From Candidatus Eremiobacterota bacterium (GTDB lineage: Bacteria > Vulcanimicrobiota > CADAWZ01 > Ess09-12), in NCBI GenBank assembly GCA_031082125.1, contig JAVHLM010000024.1:25801-89800 (forward strand): 64,000 bases of DNA. The letters are read 5' to 3'. The notes beneath the pieces are model-generated. The model did no database searches, was not told the origin of the DNA, and saw only the letters and a list, made by a program, of their open reading frames with translations. Positions 1 through 8,814 of the stretch are shown one piece after another. Each line of letters begins with the position of its first letter. Positions within the stretch are counted from its first letter, which is position 1. The position numbers and the translations under genes were made by a program.

Positions 1-180
1 GGTAGCCGCCCTGTCCTCCGGGCCCCTGCTGGTAGCCGCCCTGTCCTCCGGGCCCTCTCATGCCTCCCTGCTGGTAGCCGCCCTGTCCTCCGGGCCCTCT
101 CATGCCTCCCTGCTGTCCTCCCTGCCCTCCGGGTCCCTGCTGGTAGCCGCCCTGTCCTCCGGGCCCTCTCATGCCGCCCT
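1..180 (-). repeat. In-frame Gly/Gln/Tyr tandem repeat array
   Basis: Near-identical units of 30 and 42 nt repeat back to back inside the ankyrin gene. They encode PGGQGGYQQG, with or without an inserted GMR. The DNA copies are almost perfect, so the array probably changes length by slippage or recombination. It continues beyond the window edge. Confidence 0.85.
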
Positions 181-625
181 GCGAGGAACCCCAGGTTCCG
201 CCCAGGAGAAGAGCCACGATCTCTGTTCTGCCCTCTTCGGCGGCAGCATGAAGAGGCGTTTTGCCGTTGTTGTCCTTCGCATTGATGTCAGCACCTTTTG
301 AGATGAGAAGGCGTGCCATCTCCCTGCGGGAATTGGAAGCAGCGCAATGAAGGGGTGTTTTTCCCGAGGAGTCTTTAGCGCTTACCTCGGCTCCCGCGGC
401 GAGGAGCACCTCAAGGGCCTCTCTTCTGTCCTGCTCCACTGCGAGAAAAAGCGGAGTTCTGCCCTGCTCATTTTTCTTGCTCACAAGGGTGCTGTCCTTT
501 TTAAGAAGATCGCTGATTTTCGCCGAGTCTCCCCTCGCGGCTTCGCTGAAAATGTCCTGGGCCCCCGCCGGGGGGGCCGGGAGCAGGATAAGAACGAGTA
601 TCATCACCGAGATCAATGTTTTCAT
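1..625 (-). CDS. Secreted ankyrin-repeat protein with Gly-rich tail (3' end cut by window)
   Basis: The frame is open from an ATG at 625 to the window edge (208 codons), so the C-terminus is missing. A GGAGGGA ribosome site lies 8 nt before the ATG. The first 22 or so residues are a signal peptide ending in PAGA. Next come about three ankyrin repeats with the usual TPLH and GADINAKD signatures. After roughly residue 140 the protein becomes a low-complexity run of GPGGQGGYQQG and GMRGPGGQGGY units. Ankyrin repeats bind protein partners, and the signal peptide puts them outside the cytoplasm. No enzymatic domain is visible. The gene diverges from the FG-GAP gene at 894. The ankyrin part is secure; the function and the length of the tail are unknown. 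Confidence 0.85.
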   Translation of the reverse strand, partial: MKTLISVMILVLILLPAPPAGAQDIFSEAARGDSAKISDLLKKDSTLVSKKNEQGRTPLFLAVEQDRREALEVLLAAGAEVSAKDSSGKTPLHCAASNSRREMARLLISKGADINAKDNNGKTPLHAAAEEGRTEIVALLLGGTWGSSQGGMRGPGGQGGYQQGPGGQGGQQGGMRGPGGQGGYQQGGMRGPGGQGGYQQGPGGQGGY

Positions 626-893
626 CGAAGGAATCCCTCCTTGGCTCTTGCGGGAATTGCAGGCTTTTATCAATGATTCTCTGTGAAGCCCTGCTCTTTG
701 AAAATACCATCCCGGCCTCTCTCTTTCCTTCAGGGTGCCGGGGGATACCGCGAGAACCTGTGCCCCCGCCGGGAAGTCGAGCTTATGTTCAAAACTCTGA
801 AGTCTCAATAGAACCAGGGCAGGAGCGAAGCCATTTATAAGAGAAGAGGATTACGTCATAATTCCCCATATACATAAAAGGAGAATTACCCCC

Positions 894-3851
894 ATGGCAA
901 AACACAGAGGGCTTATTTTCCTTGCCATACTGCTTGTGGTGTCTTTTGTGATATTCAATAAAATATCCAATGCCGATGGGAGAAATAACCCTTACCGCCG
1001 GCCATCTCCCAGCCCCACAGCTCACCCAACCATTAACCCGACAGCGAGCCCTGGGAGCAATCCATCCGGAAGACCAGTGGTCACTCCTTCGACAAATCCC
1101 TTCAGAAGGCCGACTCCCGGCCCGACGAGTAGTCCCTTAGAAACTCCCTCCAGAAGGCCAACTCCCGGCCCGACGAGTTCTCCTTCCGGCCGCCCTCCGG
1201 TGATACACGAGCTCCCAGAAAGTGTAAAGCTCGAGGTCAAAGTCCCGTCAGCATCAACAGAAAAGTGGGCAGACATGATTACCATAACCTCCCCGGAGAC
1301 TCTTACCTTCCGTTATGTGCCTCATAACATCGCCACGGCGGAAAGCCGCTGGGAGATTTCCTCCAAGCCTTTCGGCAGTGGAGGTCCCCTCATGGACTCA
1401 CAATGGCTTAAGAATCCCGCATCAGGACAGATGGCATGGTTTCAGATTAAAATGTCTCCGTACCTTCCAGGGAAGCCACAGAAGACTGCCACTTTTTATG
1501 CAAGAATAGTTCCTGCCGTAACTAAAGAGGGTGGAGGATATGAAGAGAAACCAGGAATCTCAAATACTGTGACGATTACCTATACTGCACCAGGCGACAC
1601 CACTCAGAAGCTGGATGTTCCCGATGAGCCTTTTTATTACACGAGCAAGCACAAATGGAGAACCGACTTTAACGGGGACAAAAAGGACGATATTATTGCC
1701 TTTGATCGCGAAAAGGGCATTGTGTTTGTGGCTCTTTCTTCAGGCACAAGCTTTCTTAAAAAAGGCGATACATGGCATGAAGGATTCTGCAGAACCGTGA
1801 ATATAGGTGCCTTGTCAGACACAAACGGAGATGGAAAAGTAGATGCAGTGCAGCCTGCCCGCTCTATGAAGATCCCTTCCATGGGAGACTTCAATGGCGA
1901 CAGGAAGGTTGATATTGTAAGCTTTTCCCGTTATGCCGCCCACGGAGATGAAAAGGCAGGGCAGGCAATGGCCGCCCTCTCCAAGGGAGATTCTTTCGGG
2001 CCAAAAGGAGTGTGGCGTGAAGAGTTCTGCACAGGAAACAAGATCCCGGCAGTGGGTGATTTTAATGGTGACGGCATGGATGATGTCGCTTATTTTGTCC
2101 GCAGCAGTCTGACGGGAGACGAGCAAGGCAATGTATATGTAGCGCTCTCTCACGGTACCGGTTTCTCCGAGCCCAAAAAATGGCATGATAGCTTCTGTCT
2201 GGACAAGGAAGTTCCTCTTGTAGGTGATTTTGACGGTGACGGTAAAGATGATGTCGCCTCCTTTGTCCTGGATACCAAGCATGGGGATCCTGCCTGCGGC
2301 AATGTATATGTGGCGCTCTCTACGGGAAAAAGCTTCTCGGGAACAAAGGAGAAATGGCGTGGATTATTCTGTGTTGAAAAATACGAAATTCCTCTTGTGG
2401 GTGATTTCAACGGTGACGGCAAGGATGATATCGCCTGCGTCAAGAGAGGATCACCGGGCGGTAAGGTAGAGGTGGCCATTTCCAACGGAAAGACGGGAAA
2501 AAGCTTCCAGGCCCCTAAAAAGTGGTGCGATTATACATGTGCCTATCAGGAAATACCTGTGGCAGGCGATTTTGACGGAGATAAGATTGATGACATAGCC
2601 ATATTCAGCCACGACGCAAGAGAAAAGGAAAAACGAGGCGATGTGAATGTCATGGTATCCACAGGGGTGGAATTCAAGAAACTGCAGAAGTGGCATGACT
2701 TTTTCTGTATCGGCTCTGAAGTTCCGGACACATTTGCCGCCTTGTATCCATCTCTTGTCTATCTGAAAAACGGAGAGCTCTGCCTCAAGAATCTCTCTTG
2801 CCTTATCACTGAATCCTCGGGTAATGACAAGAGTAAATTATGCATATTTGCAGACGGCAAACTGGTTACCTCGCTCAAGAAAGAAATGGGCAAGAAAAGC
2901 AGCTGGCCTCTTGACCTTAAAGTTCCTTTTTACCAGAATGTAAAGATTGTATTGTGGGATCTTGACGCTCCCGACGCAGACGATCTCCTTGGAACAATTT
3001 ATGTGACCTTGCAGGACACACCGGGAGATACTATTGATAAAACATTCCGCCATGATGATGCGAATTACACCCTTACTTACTCTCTGATGTGCCTGGGCGA
3101 AGACAGGCGCACAATGAATGCCATGGATGCGCTTGAAAACTTCAAGCAATCAAAGGCCCCGGGAAAGTTCACAAAAATTGCCAAAGATGCTCTTATTCAC
3201 GAAATCAGGGCTCGAATTGAGAACCCGACCCTCATGAGGCAGAGCGACCAGTCATTATGCGGTCCCATGGCAATACTTGTTGCTCTTGCCATGAAAGATC
3301 CGGAGCGCTATGTTAGCATGTGCCGCACTATGTTTGAGAAGGGAGAATTTAAAAGCTACAGCGAGGTGATTAAGCCCGGTGCTCATATAACTTCAGCAAA
3401 AGTGCCCGATACAATGGCTCAGGTTGACTGGATGCTGGCCGCAAGCATGAGAGACTATGAAAATGACGTATTTGATTATGAAGAGGACGATGCTACTGTA
3501 GCAATCACTTTCCCCGGGGAAATGAGGATGTGGATGAAATCAATCATCGGATGCACAAACGCCGTCTATACCTCAACATACCTTTACGGTGAAAAATCGG
3601 CGCTCGCAGAGGGCCACTTTGCCGTTGATGCAGGAAATCCCGTGGCTCTTCTGATCGACTCAAAGATACTTCCGGGAGAAGGACCTTGCAAAGTGAATCA
3701 TTTTGATCACTGGGTGCTCCTTCTCGGTGCGGAACCTATTGGAAGCAAGCTTAAGTTCTGGATTTTCACCTGGGGAGAAGTCAGGTATGTCACTCTGAGT
3801 ACTGACACCTTTGAGGATCTTTTCTGGGGAGCGGTATTCGGTTACTATTAA
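894..3851 (+). CDS. FG-GAP/VCBS repeat protein with C2-like and papain-like peptidase domains
   Basis: The protein has 985 residues, with AAGGAG upstream of the ATG. An N-terminal hydrophobic segment (residues 7-21) acts as a signal or anchor. A Pro/Thr/Ser-rich linker (about 30-105) holds repeated RRPTPGPTSSP units. A beta-rich domain follows, then about seven FG-GAP/VCBS repeats with calcium-loop motifs such as DFNGDGKDDI (about 255-610). Around 620-720 a segment with WDLDAPDADDLLG resembles a C2 domain. The last 200 residues look like a papain-fold (C39-like) peptidase: Gln783 and Cys789 in a Q-x5-CGP motif, and His939 in DHW. The Gln-to-Cys spacing of six matches papain. The likely role is an extracellular adhesin with a protease head. 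Repeat and signal calls are firm; activity is inferred. Confidence 0.85.
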   Translation: MAKHRGLIFLAILLVVSFVIFNKISNADGRNNPYRRPSPSPTAHPTINPTASPGSNPSGRPVVTPSTNPFRRPTPGPTSSPLETPSRRPTPGPTSSPSGRPPVIHELPESVKLEVKVPSASTEKWADMITITSPETLTFRYVPHNIATAESRWEISSKPFGSGGPLMDSQWLKNPASGQMAWFQIKMSPYLPGKPQKTATFYARIVPAVTKEGGGYEEKPGISNTVTITYTAPGDTTQKLDVPDEPFYYTSKHKWRTDFNGDKKDDIIAFDREKGIVFVALSSGTSFLKKGDTWHEGFCRTVNIGALSDTNGDGKVDAVQPARSMKIPSMGDFNGDRKVDIVSFSRYAAHGDEKAGQAMAALSKGDSFGPKGVWREEFCTGNKIPAVGDFNGDGMDDVAYFVRSSLTGDEQGNVYVALSHGTGFSEPKKWHDSFCLDKEVPLVGDFDGDGKDDVASFVLDTKHGDPACGNVYVALSTGKSFSGTKEKWRGLFCVEKYEIPLVGDFNGDGKDDIACVKRGSPGGKVEVAISNGKTGKSFQAPKKWCDYTCAYQEIPVAGDFDGDKIDDIAIFSHDAREKEKRGDVNVMVSTGVEFKKLQKWHDFFCIGSEVPDTFAALYPSLVYLKNGELCLKNLSCLITESSGNDKSKLCIFADGKLVTSLKKEMGKKSSWPLDLKVPFYQNVKIVLWDLDAPDADDLLGTIYVTLQDTPGDTIDKTFRHDDANYTLTYSLMCLGEDRRTMNAMDALENFKQSKAPGKFTKIAKDALIHEIRARIENPTLMRQSDQSLCGPMAILVALAMKDPERYVSMCRTMFEKGEFKSYSEVIKPGAHITSAKVPDTMAQVDWMLAASMRDYENDVFDYEEDDATVAITFPGEMRMWMKSIIGCTNAVYTSTYLYGEKSALAEGHFAVDAGNPVALLIDSKILPGEGPCKVNHFDHWVLLLGAEPIGSKLKFWIFTWGEVRYVTLSTDTFEDLFWGAVFGYY

Positions 3852-3888
3852 TCACACAGTCCTTGGTAATAAATTGGGCAAATATGTT

Positions 3889-3903
3889 GCGTAAGCGTTA
3901 CGC
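3889..3903. terminator. Small hairpin between convergent transcripts
   Basis: A 6-bp perfect stem (GCGTAA/TTACGC) with a 3-nt loop lies between the end of the FG-GAP gene and the end of the tRNA-like RNA. Neither side has a good T-run, so it is at best a weak terminator serving both strands. Confidence 0.25.
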
Positions 3904-3913
3904 CCCCTAAAGA

Positions 3914-4050
3914 GCAGATGCCGGGGAACAGGCGACAAGAGCATCGTGCTCTACCATTGAGCTACCCCTCCACGCAGAGGGGACAGGACTTGAACCTGCA
4001 ACCACGTCGTCCAAAGCGAAGTATCTCTTATCTACACCACCGGCATCTGC
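3914..4050 (-). ncRNA. Circularly permuted tRNA-like RNA
   Basis: Numbering the RNA from 4050 downwards, nt 1-11 and 127-137 are perfect inverted repeats. Nt 30-46 form an anticodon arm (CTTCG/CGACG, one mismatch) with loop CTTTGGA, which would give anticodon UUG (Gln). Nt 47-51 are a variable loop. Nt 52-68 are a canonical T arm with loop TTCAAGT. Nt 69-75 (CCCCTCT) are an acceptor 3' strand. After GCGT, nt 80-86 (GGAGGGG) pair with that strand over 7 bp including one G-U. Then come TA and a canonical D arm (GCTC, AATGGTA, GAGC). All tRNA parts are present, but the 3' half precedes the 5' half, with the break near position 26/27. Two further helices (nt 13-16/117-120 and 20-26/110-116) extend the break. 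No CCA is encoded. It is not tmRNA: it has a true D stem and no tag frame. Confidence 0.6.
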
Positions 4051-4057
4051 TTCACTT

Positions 4058-4066
4058 ATTATAGCA
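4058..4066 (-). promoter_or_regulatory. Extended -10 promoter of the tRNA-like RNA
   Basis: On the minus strand the sequence reads TGCTATAAT, a perfect extended -10. Its last base is 7 nt before the first base of the inverted repeat that opens the RNA. That is the right distance for transcription to start at about 4050. No good -35 is present, as is usual for extended -10 promoters. Confidence 0.7.
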
Positions 4067-4126
4067 GAGGCAGTGGCCATTGGGGCGGTTATGACAAAAT
4101 TGTAATACCTGAAATGGGCGATGCCG

Positions 4127-4891
4127 TCAATGGGGCACTTTCGCCACCGCGATGAGGTCCTTTGAAGTCTCTCTCTCAAAGGGGGCGAAGGAAAAATCGC
4201 CGTACCAGGAGACGCCGGCAAAGCCGTTTTCCATCAGGAGGGGCTCCAGCTCCTCCCTGCTCCAAGGGCGAAGAACCGTGGACTCGGCATGGCGCTCCCA
4301 TTGTGACCCGCGCTTTGCAAAAATCAGCACGTCCAGGACCACAAGGCTTCCGCAGAACTCGAAGATCTTCTGGAAGAGCAGCTCTCTTTCACCATCCCTC
4401 ACCACCCTGAGGGGCATGAAGCGGCCTTCCCTCACTGTCAGTGTATGAAAGTTCACGATCTGGAAAAGCAGGGTCCCTCCAGGAGCGAGGATCGCCGCTG
4501 CCCCCCGGAAAATCCCTGTGAGGGCCTCCGCCTCTTTGAACTGCGCGAGGGAATTGCCCAGGATGGTGAGAAAATCAAAGGAATCCTCCCCGAAGGAGCC
4601 TTCAAGGGAGAGAAGGTTTTCACGCACGAACTTGAGCTCCGACCCCTGCGAAGCGGCATGCTTCTTCGCCACGGTCAGAGCGGCCTCTGAGAGGTCTGTT
4701 GCCGTGACAGCGTGGCCGAAGGAATGGAAAAGCAGGGCATGGCGGCCCGTGCCGCAGGCGGCATCAAGTATCCTTTTCCCTGGCAGGCCGAAGACCTTCC
4801 GGTAAAAGGGTTCCTCTCGGGAGAGCCTTGATTCCCATGGGACCATAAGATCATAGAGATGGGCCATGGCGTCAAAAGGATTTTTCTCCAT
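4127..4891 (-). CDS. Class I SAM-dependent methyltransferase
   Basis: The product has 254 residues. The SAM-binding motif I (ILDAACGTGRHA, residues 41-52) and a following acidic ATDLSEA strand mark a Rossmann-fold methyltransferase. The substrate is not evident. An ATG six codons upstream lies inside the ribosome site itself (AAGGAG), so the ATG at 4891, 8 nt after that site, is the start. It follows the CHAT gene by about 50 nt on the same strand and is probably the last gene of that operon. Confidence 0.85.
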   Translation of the reverse strand: MEKNPFDAMAHLYDLMVPWESRLSREEPFYRKVFGLPGKRILDAACGTGRHALLFHSFGHAVTATDLSEAALTVAKKHAASQGSELKFVRENLLSLEGSFGEDSFDFLTILGNSLAQFKEAEALTGIFRGAAAILAPGGTLLFQIVNFHTLTVREGRFMPLRVVRDGERELLFQKIFEFCGSLVVLDVLIFAKRGSQWERHAESTVLRPWSREELEPLLMENGFAGVSWYGDFSFAPFERETSKDLIAVAKVPH

Positions 4892-4942
4892 GTCTGTCAC
4901 TCCTTTCACAGGGTAAGTGGAGCCGCTCTTGAAGGGCCTCCT

Positions 4943-7900
4943 TCAGCGCCAGTCACCGAGGAGGATGAAGCCCGCCCAGTAAAAGGGCGCCGCCGTCTCC
5001 GGGTTTTTCCTGAGCGACTCCTTGGCAAGCCTGAGCGATTCGCTTCTTGAGTGCCCCCGGGCGAGAGCCCGGTAGAACTCTCCGAAGAGGAGGGCTGTCG
5101 AGGAGTCCTCAACTCTCCAGAGCGACGCAACCACCGACGGCGCCCCCGCTATGGTAAAGGCAGATGCAAGACTTGCGAACTCCTTGCCGGGATTTTCTTC
5201 GCCGAGGGCGCTTTCGCATGAGCTCAGCACCACCAGTGAAGCAGCGGGGAGCGTGAGGCCGTAGAGCTCGCCAAGGCTCAGTATCTTCCCGGCGCCGGCA
5301 AACTGTATGGAGCTCTCGTTGATGCGATCCCGCCTGAGGATGCTGTGAGTCGCAAGGTGGATGAGTGCCGCCTGCGGCGCCTCTTTCAGGAAAGATTCCA
5401 CCGTGGCTCCCTCGCCGGTGAGGATTGTGCTCTCGCTGAAAATCGATCCCAGATGCTCTACCTCCTTTTCTGCAAAGGGAAGATCGGCGCCGGAGGGGTT
5501 TCCATAGGCCAGGAGCCTTGAAGCCCCGGTAATATCTTTTTTTCTCTCGGTGAGCAGCTTTATGATGTGAGAGGAATAGAGATACCCGACATTTTTTCCC
5601 TCCAGTAAGCCCTGCCCGTCGGAGAGGGCCTCAAAAGGGACATACCAGAGAAGGCCTCCTGGAATTATCTCCACGTTCTTCGCCTTCTCTATCTCTTCTT
5701 TCACAGGCCTGAGAAGGTGCCGGTAGAGGAGCCCCCCCGAACCGGTCTCCCCCGGTGAGCGCCTCTGGATCTCCTCCCTGTAATTCCGCACAAGCCTGTA
5801 GAGGGCCTGGCGGCTGATGTCAGACTGTTTTATGGAGAAGGAGTCTTTTGTCACCGCGAAAAGGTAGAGGCTCTCCTGGGCAGGGTAGTATTCAAGAATG
5901 AGGGTGTCATCGGGAATGGCAGGCTGGAGGCCTGCGAGCTCCGGGCCCTGGAGGGCGAGAAACTGCTCATAATCGGGATTTTTCTGTTTTATCTGGTTTA
6001 TCACGGAAAAAAAGTCGGACTTTGTCGAGGCAAGGACGCCTGAGAGGTAATCCTTGCGCTCGGTGCTGGCGTTTTTTTCCATGTCATGCTGGAGAAGGCT
6101 CATTTTTTTCTTGAGGGCATCCATTTTCTTCAGCAGCTCGAGGAGCTTTTCGTCTTTTGTGGTGATAGACGAGGGGTCAAAGTCGCCGAAGAGCTCGTAG
6201 GAGCCTGAAAGGTTGAAATACTTGAGGGCCTCGTCATAATGCTGTGTTTTTATAAGGAGCGCTATAGTCTTCTCGAAGAGCCTCCTTGTGGGAGCCATCA
6301 TTGCCGCCCCCCCGGGCTTGTTCCCGGGATTCAGGCGCTCCCTTATTTCGCAGACCTTGTCAAGAGCCTCCCTGTAAAGCGGAAGGGCTTCACTCTCTTT
6401 GCCGGTTTTCTCAAGCACCTCGCCGAGCTCAATGACCACATCGCGCTCCTCCATGACGCTTCCCAGCGAGCGGAAGGTGGCAAGGGCCCTGCGGTAGCAG
6501 GCCTCCGCCTCCCTGCTGTTTCCCATGGAGAGGCAGGTTCTCCCCAGGGAGACCTCGGTGAGGGCTTTTTTCTTTATCTCTCCCGATTTCTCCAGGAGGG
6601 CGCAGGCCTTGAGGAAGGCCTGCTGCGCTTCCTTGCAGGAGCCCATTGAGAAATAGGTGGAGCCCATCCCGGTGAGGGCGAGGGTTTGAAGCCTTTTGTC
6701 CGGTGATCCCCCGGCCCTTTTTGCGGCTTCTTCAAAGTGGTGGAGGGCCTTCTCATTGTTCTTGAGCTCCCGGTGGAGAATCGCCAGGTAGCACTGGATA
6801 TTCACCTCATTGTCAAGGTGGCCTGTGCTCCTGAATAAGGCGAGGGCCTTTTCAAGGGGCTTTATCGCTTCCCCGGGGCAGCCCTTTTCAATAAGAAGCT
6901 GGCCGCTCAAAAAGAGTATAAGGCCCTCGAAAGGCCTGGCCTTGGCCTCTTCAAAGATGGCAAGGGCCCTCTGGTAATTATCTCCGGCCTGCTCGAGCCT
7001 CCCGGCGACATGGAAGAAGAAGCCTGTCATGAAGGTTGCGAGACCCTCTTCCATAGGGTCCTTCTTTTCACGGGCATGGAGGATCCATTCCCTGTACCCT
7101 TCCAGGATTGACGAGAGGAGCGTCTCGTCAAGAGCGATGCCCTTTATGATTTCCGAAGCCGCGGAGTCCTGGAAAGAGATCAGCTTGTCGGCAGTGCTCA
7201 GCTCATCCATGCGGAATGCGGCATTCACGATGGTGTTGATGATCTCATTGTAAGCGATGGCACGGTCAGGCACTTCCTTCAGGGAGCCGATTTCCTTGAA
7301 AGCCCTCCGGATGTCCCGGGAGGCCCTCTCGCTGTCAAAGGTGGCAATGGAGATGCCTATGATTCCTGCGAGGTCCTCGATGAGGGCCCTGGTATCCTGC
7401 GCCTTTTCGTCGGCTGCCAGGGCCTTTTCATAGTAAGCAAGCGCCCTGTCGTATTGTGAGCGCTGGATCGAGAGCATGGCGAGAGCCCTGAGTATGCCGG
7501 CCATGGAGAGTGCATCCGGGGAGGCCTCCGGCTCCTGAGGCGCAAGAGAGAGCGCCTCCTGGTATGAGGCCAGGGCCTTTTCATAATCCCCGGCCCCTTT
7601 ATGAATATCGCCCATCGCTTTCAGGCATTCCATCATTCCCTGGCGGTACGATCCTGCCCGGTAGCATTTCAATGCCTCCTGGTAGGCCTCAAGGGCCAGG
7701 GCGGGGCTGTCTTTCTGGTTCATCAGCACTCTTCCCTCGATTGCAAAAGCCTGCCCCTTCTCGAAATCGTCGGGCGCCTGAAGGGCGGCGCTCCTGAGAG
7801 CCTTGAGGAGCACCCGGTATTCTTCCCTGTCCCTTGTAAAGAAAATGAGGTTGAGGGCCTTCTCACAGGCGGTTATCTGCCCCCTTGCATCATGGGCGCC

Positions 7901-8806
7901 CTGAAAGACCCCGAGTGCCTTTCTGCAGGCGGCGGCGCTCTTGTCCCAGCAGTTCTGCCGCCCGTAAATGCCGGCAATGCCGAGGAGTGCCTCACCCGCG
8001 GCACTTTCATTTGAGATGAGCCGGTAAATCTCACATGAGCCTGAGAGCAAGGTGAGAGCCTTTTCAGACTCCGCCTCCCTGACGGCAAGGTCCGCCTCAG
8101 CCTCAAGAAGCCTGGCGGCAAGGTAGGGCATCTCCCGTTCCGCCATGAGCTCGCGGGCTTCTTTAAGGTCCTGGCGCGCCTTCACGAATTCCCTTTTTTC
8201 CCCGTAAAGAAGGGCCCGCTCCAGAAGGCCCTTGATTCTTCTCAGCATATCCTGTGCCCCGATGGCCCTCTTTATCGCCTCATCGAAATTTTTTCCTGCG
8301 AGATCAAGCTCCCCTTTCTCTCTCAGCAGCTCTCCCCTCAGCAGGAAGAAATCGATGTGGCCCTCAGGGGGGAGCTTTTCAGGAAGCCTGCCTTCCAGTG
8401 AGGAGAGAAACGCATAGGCTTCCTGCTTCCTGTTTCTCCCCGATGCCGATGCTATCAGGGCAAGCCGGGAGGAGAACTCGCCCCCTGATTCTTTCTGGGC
8501 TTTGAACAGGTCCAGGGCTTCAGCGGCCTCCTGGGATGCCTGGAAGAATCTTTTCCCTTCAAGATGGAGCTCCGCCCACCGCAGGTGGCAGAGTGCCTCG
8601 CTTTTTCCGTCGCGGTTTTTTCTCGCCTCGGCAAGCCATTCCCGAAGAGCCTTCTCGCACTCTCCGTACCGGCTTTCTTCAAGTGAGGTGGCGGCCTTTT
8701 TCGCAGGGGACGGCAGGCTTTCCTTCCCCCGGAGGGAGCGGGCAGGAAAAAGAAGGAGCAGCAAAAGAGCAAGCAGGGCAAAGTGAGGGGCGCGGTGCTC
8801 TTTCAT
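4943..8806 (-). CDS. Secreted TPR-CHAT caspase-like protease
   Basis: The protein has 1287 residues. A signal peptide (about 1-25) is followed by a long array of TPR helices (about 40-870, many with A-x-x-x-Y/F-x-x-A-L patterns). A charged coiled-coil stretch follows at about 885-960. The C-terminal domain is a CHAT peptidase, a caspase relative: His1154 in HLATHS and Cys1197 in SSCES form the catalytic dyad, followed by the conserved ASLWRVED segment. CHAT domains cut target proteins once TPR regions sense a signal; the TPR-CHAT of type III-E CRISPR is one example, but no cas genes are nearby. The start lies 8 nt after the serpin stop, so the two are almost certainly co-transcribed. Confidence 0.9.
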   Translation of the reverse strand: MKEHRAPHFALLALLLLLLFPARSLRGKESLPSPAKKAATSLEESRYGECEKALREWLAEARKNRDGKSEALCHLRWAELHLEGKRFFQASQEAAEALDLFKAQKESGGEFSSRLALIASASGRNRKQEAYAFLSSLEGRLPEKLPPEGHIDFFLLRGELLREKGELDLAGKNFDEAIKRAIGAQDMLRRIKGLLERALLYGEKREFVKARQDLKEARELMAEREMPYLAARLLEAEADLAVREAESEKALTLLSGSCEIYRLISNESAAGEALLGIAGIYGRQNCWDKSAAACRKALGVFQGAHDARGQITACEKALNLIFFTRDREEYRVLLKALRSAALQAPDDFEKGQAFAIEGRVLMNQKDSPALALEAYQEALKCYRAGSYRQGMMECLKAMGDIHKGAGDYEKALASYQEALSLAPQEPEASPDALSMAGILRALAMLSIQRSQYDRALAYYEKALAADEKAQDTRALIEDLAGIIGISIATFDSERASRDIRRAFKEIGSLKEVPDRAIAYNEIINTIVNAAFRMDELSTADKLISFQDSAASEIIKGIALDETLLSSILEGYREWILHAREKKDPMEEGLATFMTGFFFHVAGRLEQAGDNYQRALAIFEEAKARPFEGLILFLSGQLLIEKGCPGEAIKPLEKALALFRSTGHLDNEVNIQCYLAILHRELKNNEKALHHFEEAAKRAGGSPDKRLQTLALTGMGSTYFSMGSCKEAQQAFLKACALLEKSGEIKKKALTEVSLGRTCLSMGNSREAEACYRRALATFRSLGSVMEERDVVIELGEVLEKTGKESEALPLYREALDKVCEIRERLNPGNKPGGAAMMAPTRRLFEKTIALLIKTQHYDEALKYFNLSGSYELFGDFDPSSITTKDEKLLELLKKMDALKKKMSLLQHDMEKNASTERKDYLSGVLASTKSDFFSVINQIKQKNPDYEQFLALQGPELAGLQPAIPDDTLILEYYPAQESLYLFAVTKDSFSIKQSDISRQALYRLVRNYREEIQRRSPGETGSGGLLYRHLLRPVKEEIEKAKNVEIIPGGLLWYVPFEALSDGQGLLEGKNVGYLYSSHIIKLLTERKKDITGASRLLAYGNPSGADLPFAEKEVEHLGSIFSESTILTGEGATVESFLKEAPQAALIHLATHSILRRDRINESSIQFAGAGKILSLGELYGLTLPAASLVVLSSCESALGEENPGKEFASLASAFTIAGAPSVVASLWRVEDSSTALLFGEFYRALARGHSRSESLRLAKESLRKNPETAAPFYWAGFILLGDWR

Positions 8807-8814
8807 GGAGGCGC

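Noticed and set aside
3979-3986. Second copy of the REP motif GGGGACAG near 3980
   Set aside because: It is part of the T arm and acceptor strand of the tRNA-like RNA and has no partner arm of REP type.
3914-4050. Permuted two-piece tmRNA (ssrA)
   Set aside because: A true 4-bp D stem with a GG loop is present and there is no tag reading frame or pseudoknot region; the RNA is too short.
3914-4050. Two ordinary adjacent tRNA genes
   Set aside because: Neither half has its own acceptor partner in the normal order; the only 7-bp acceptor pairing is between the two halves.
3907-4221. Minus-strand open frame of 104 codons across the tRNA-like RNA
   Set aside because: It crosses the RNA, its promoter and the end of the methyltransferase gene, and has no ribosome site. 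It is chance.
4943-8806. CRISPR-associated TPR-CHAT (type III-E)
   Set aside because: There is a signal peptide, and no CRISPR array or cas gene anywhere in the window.
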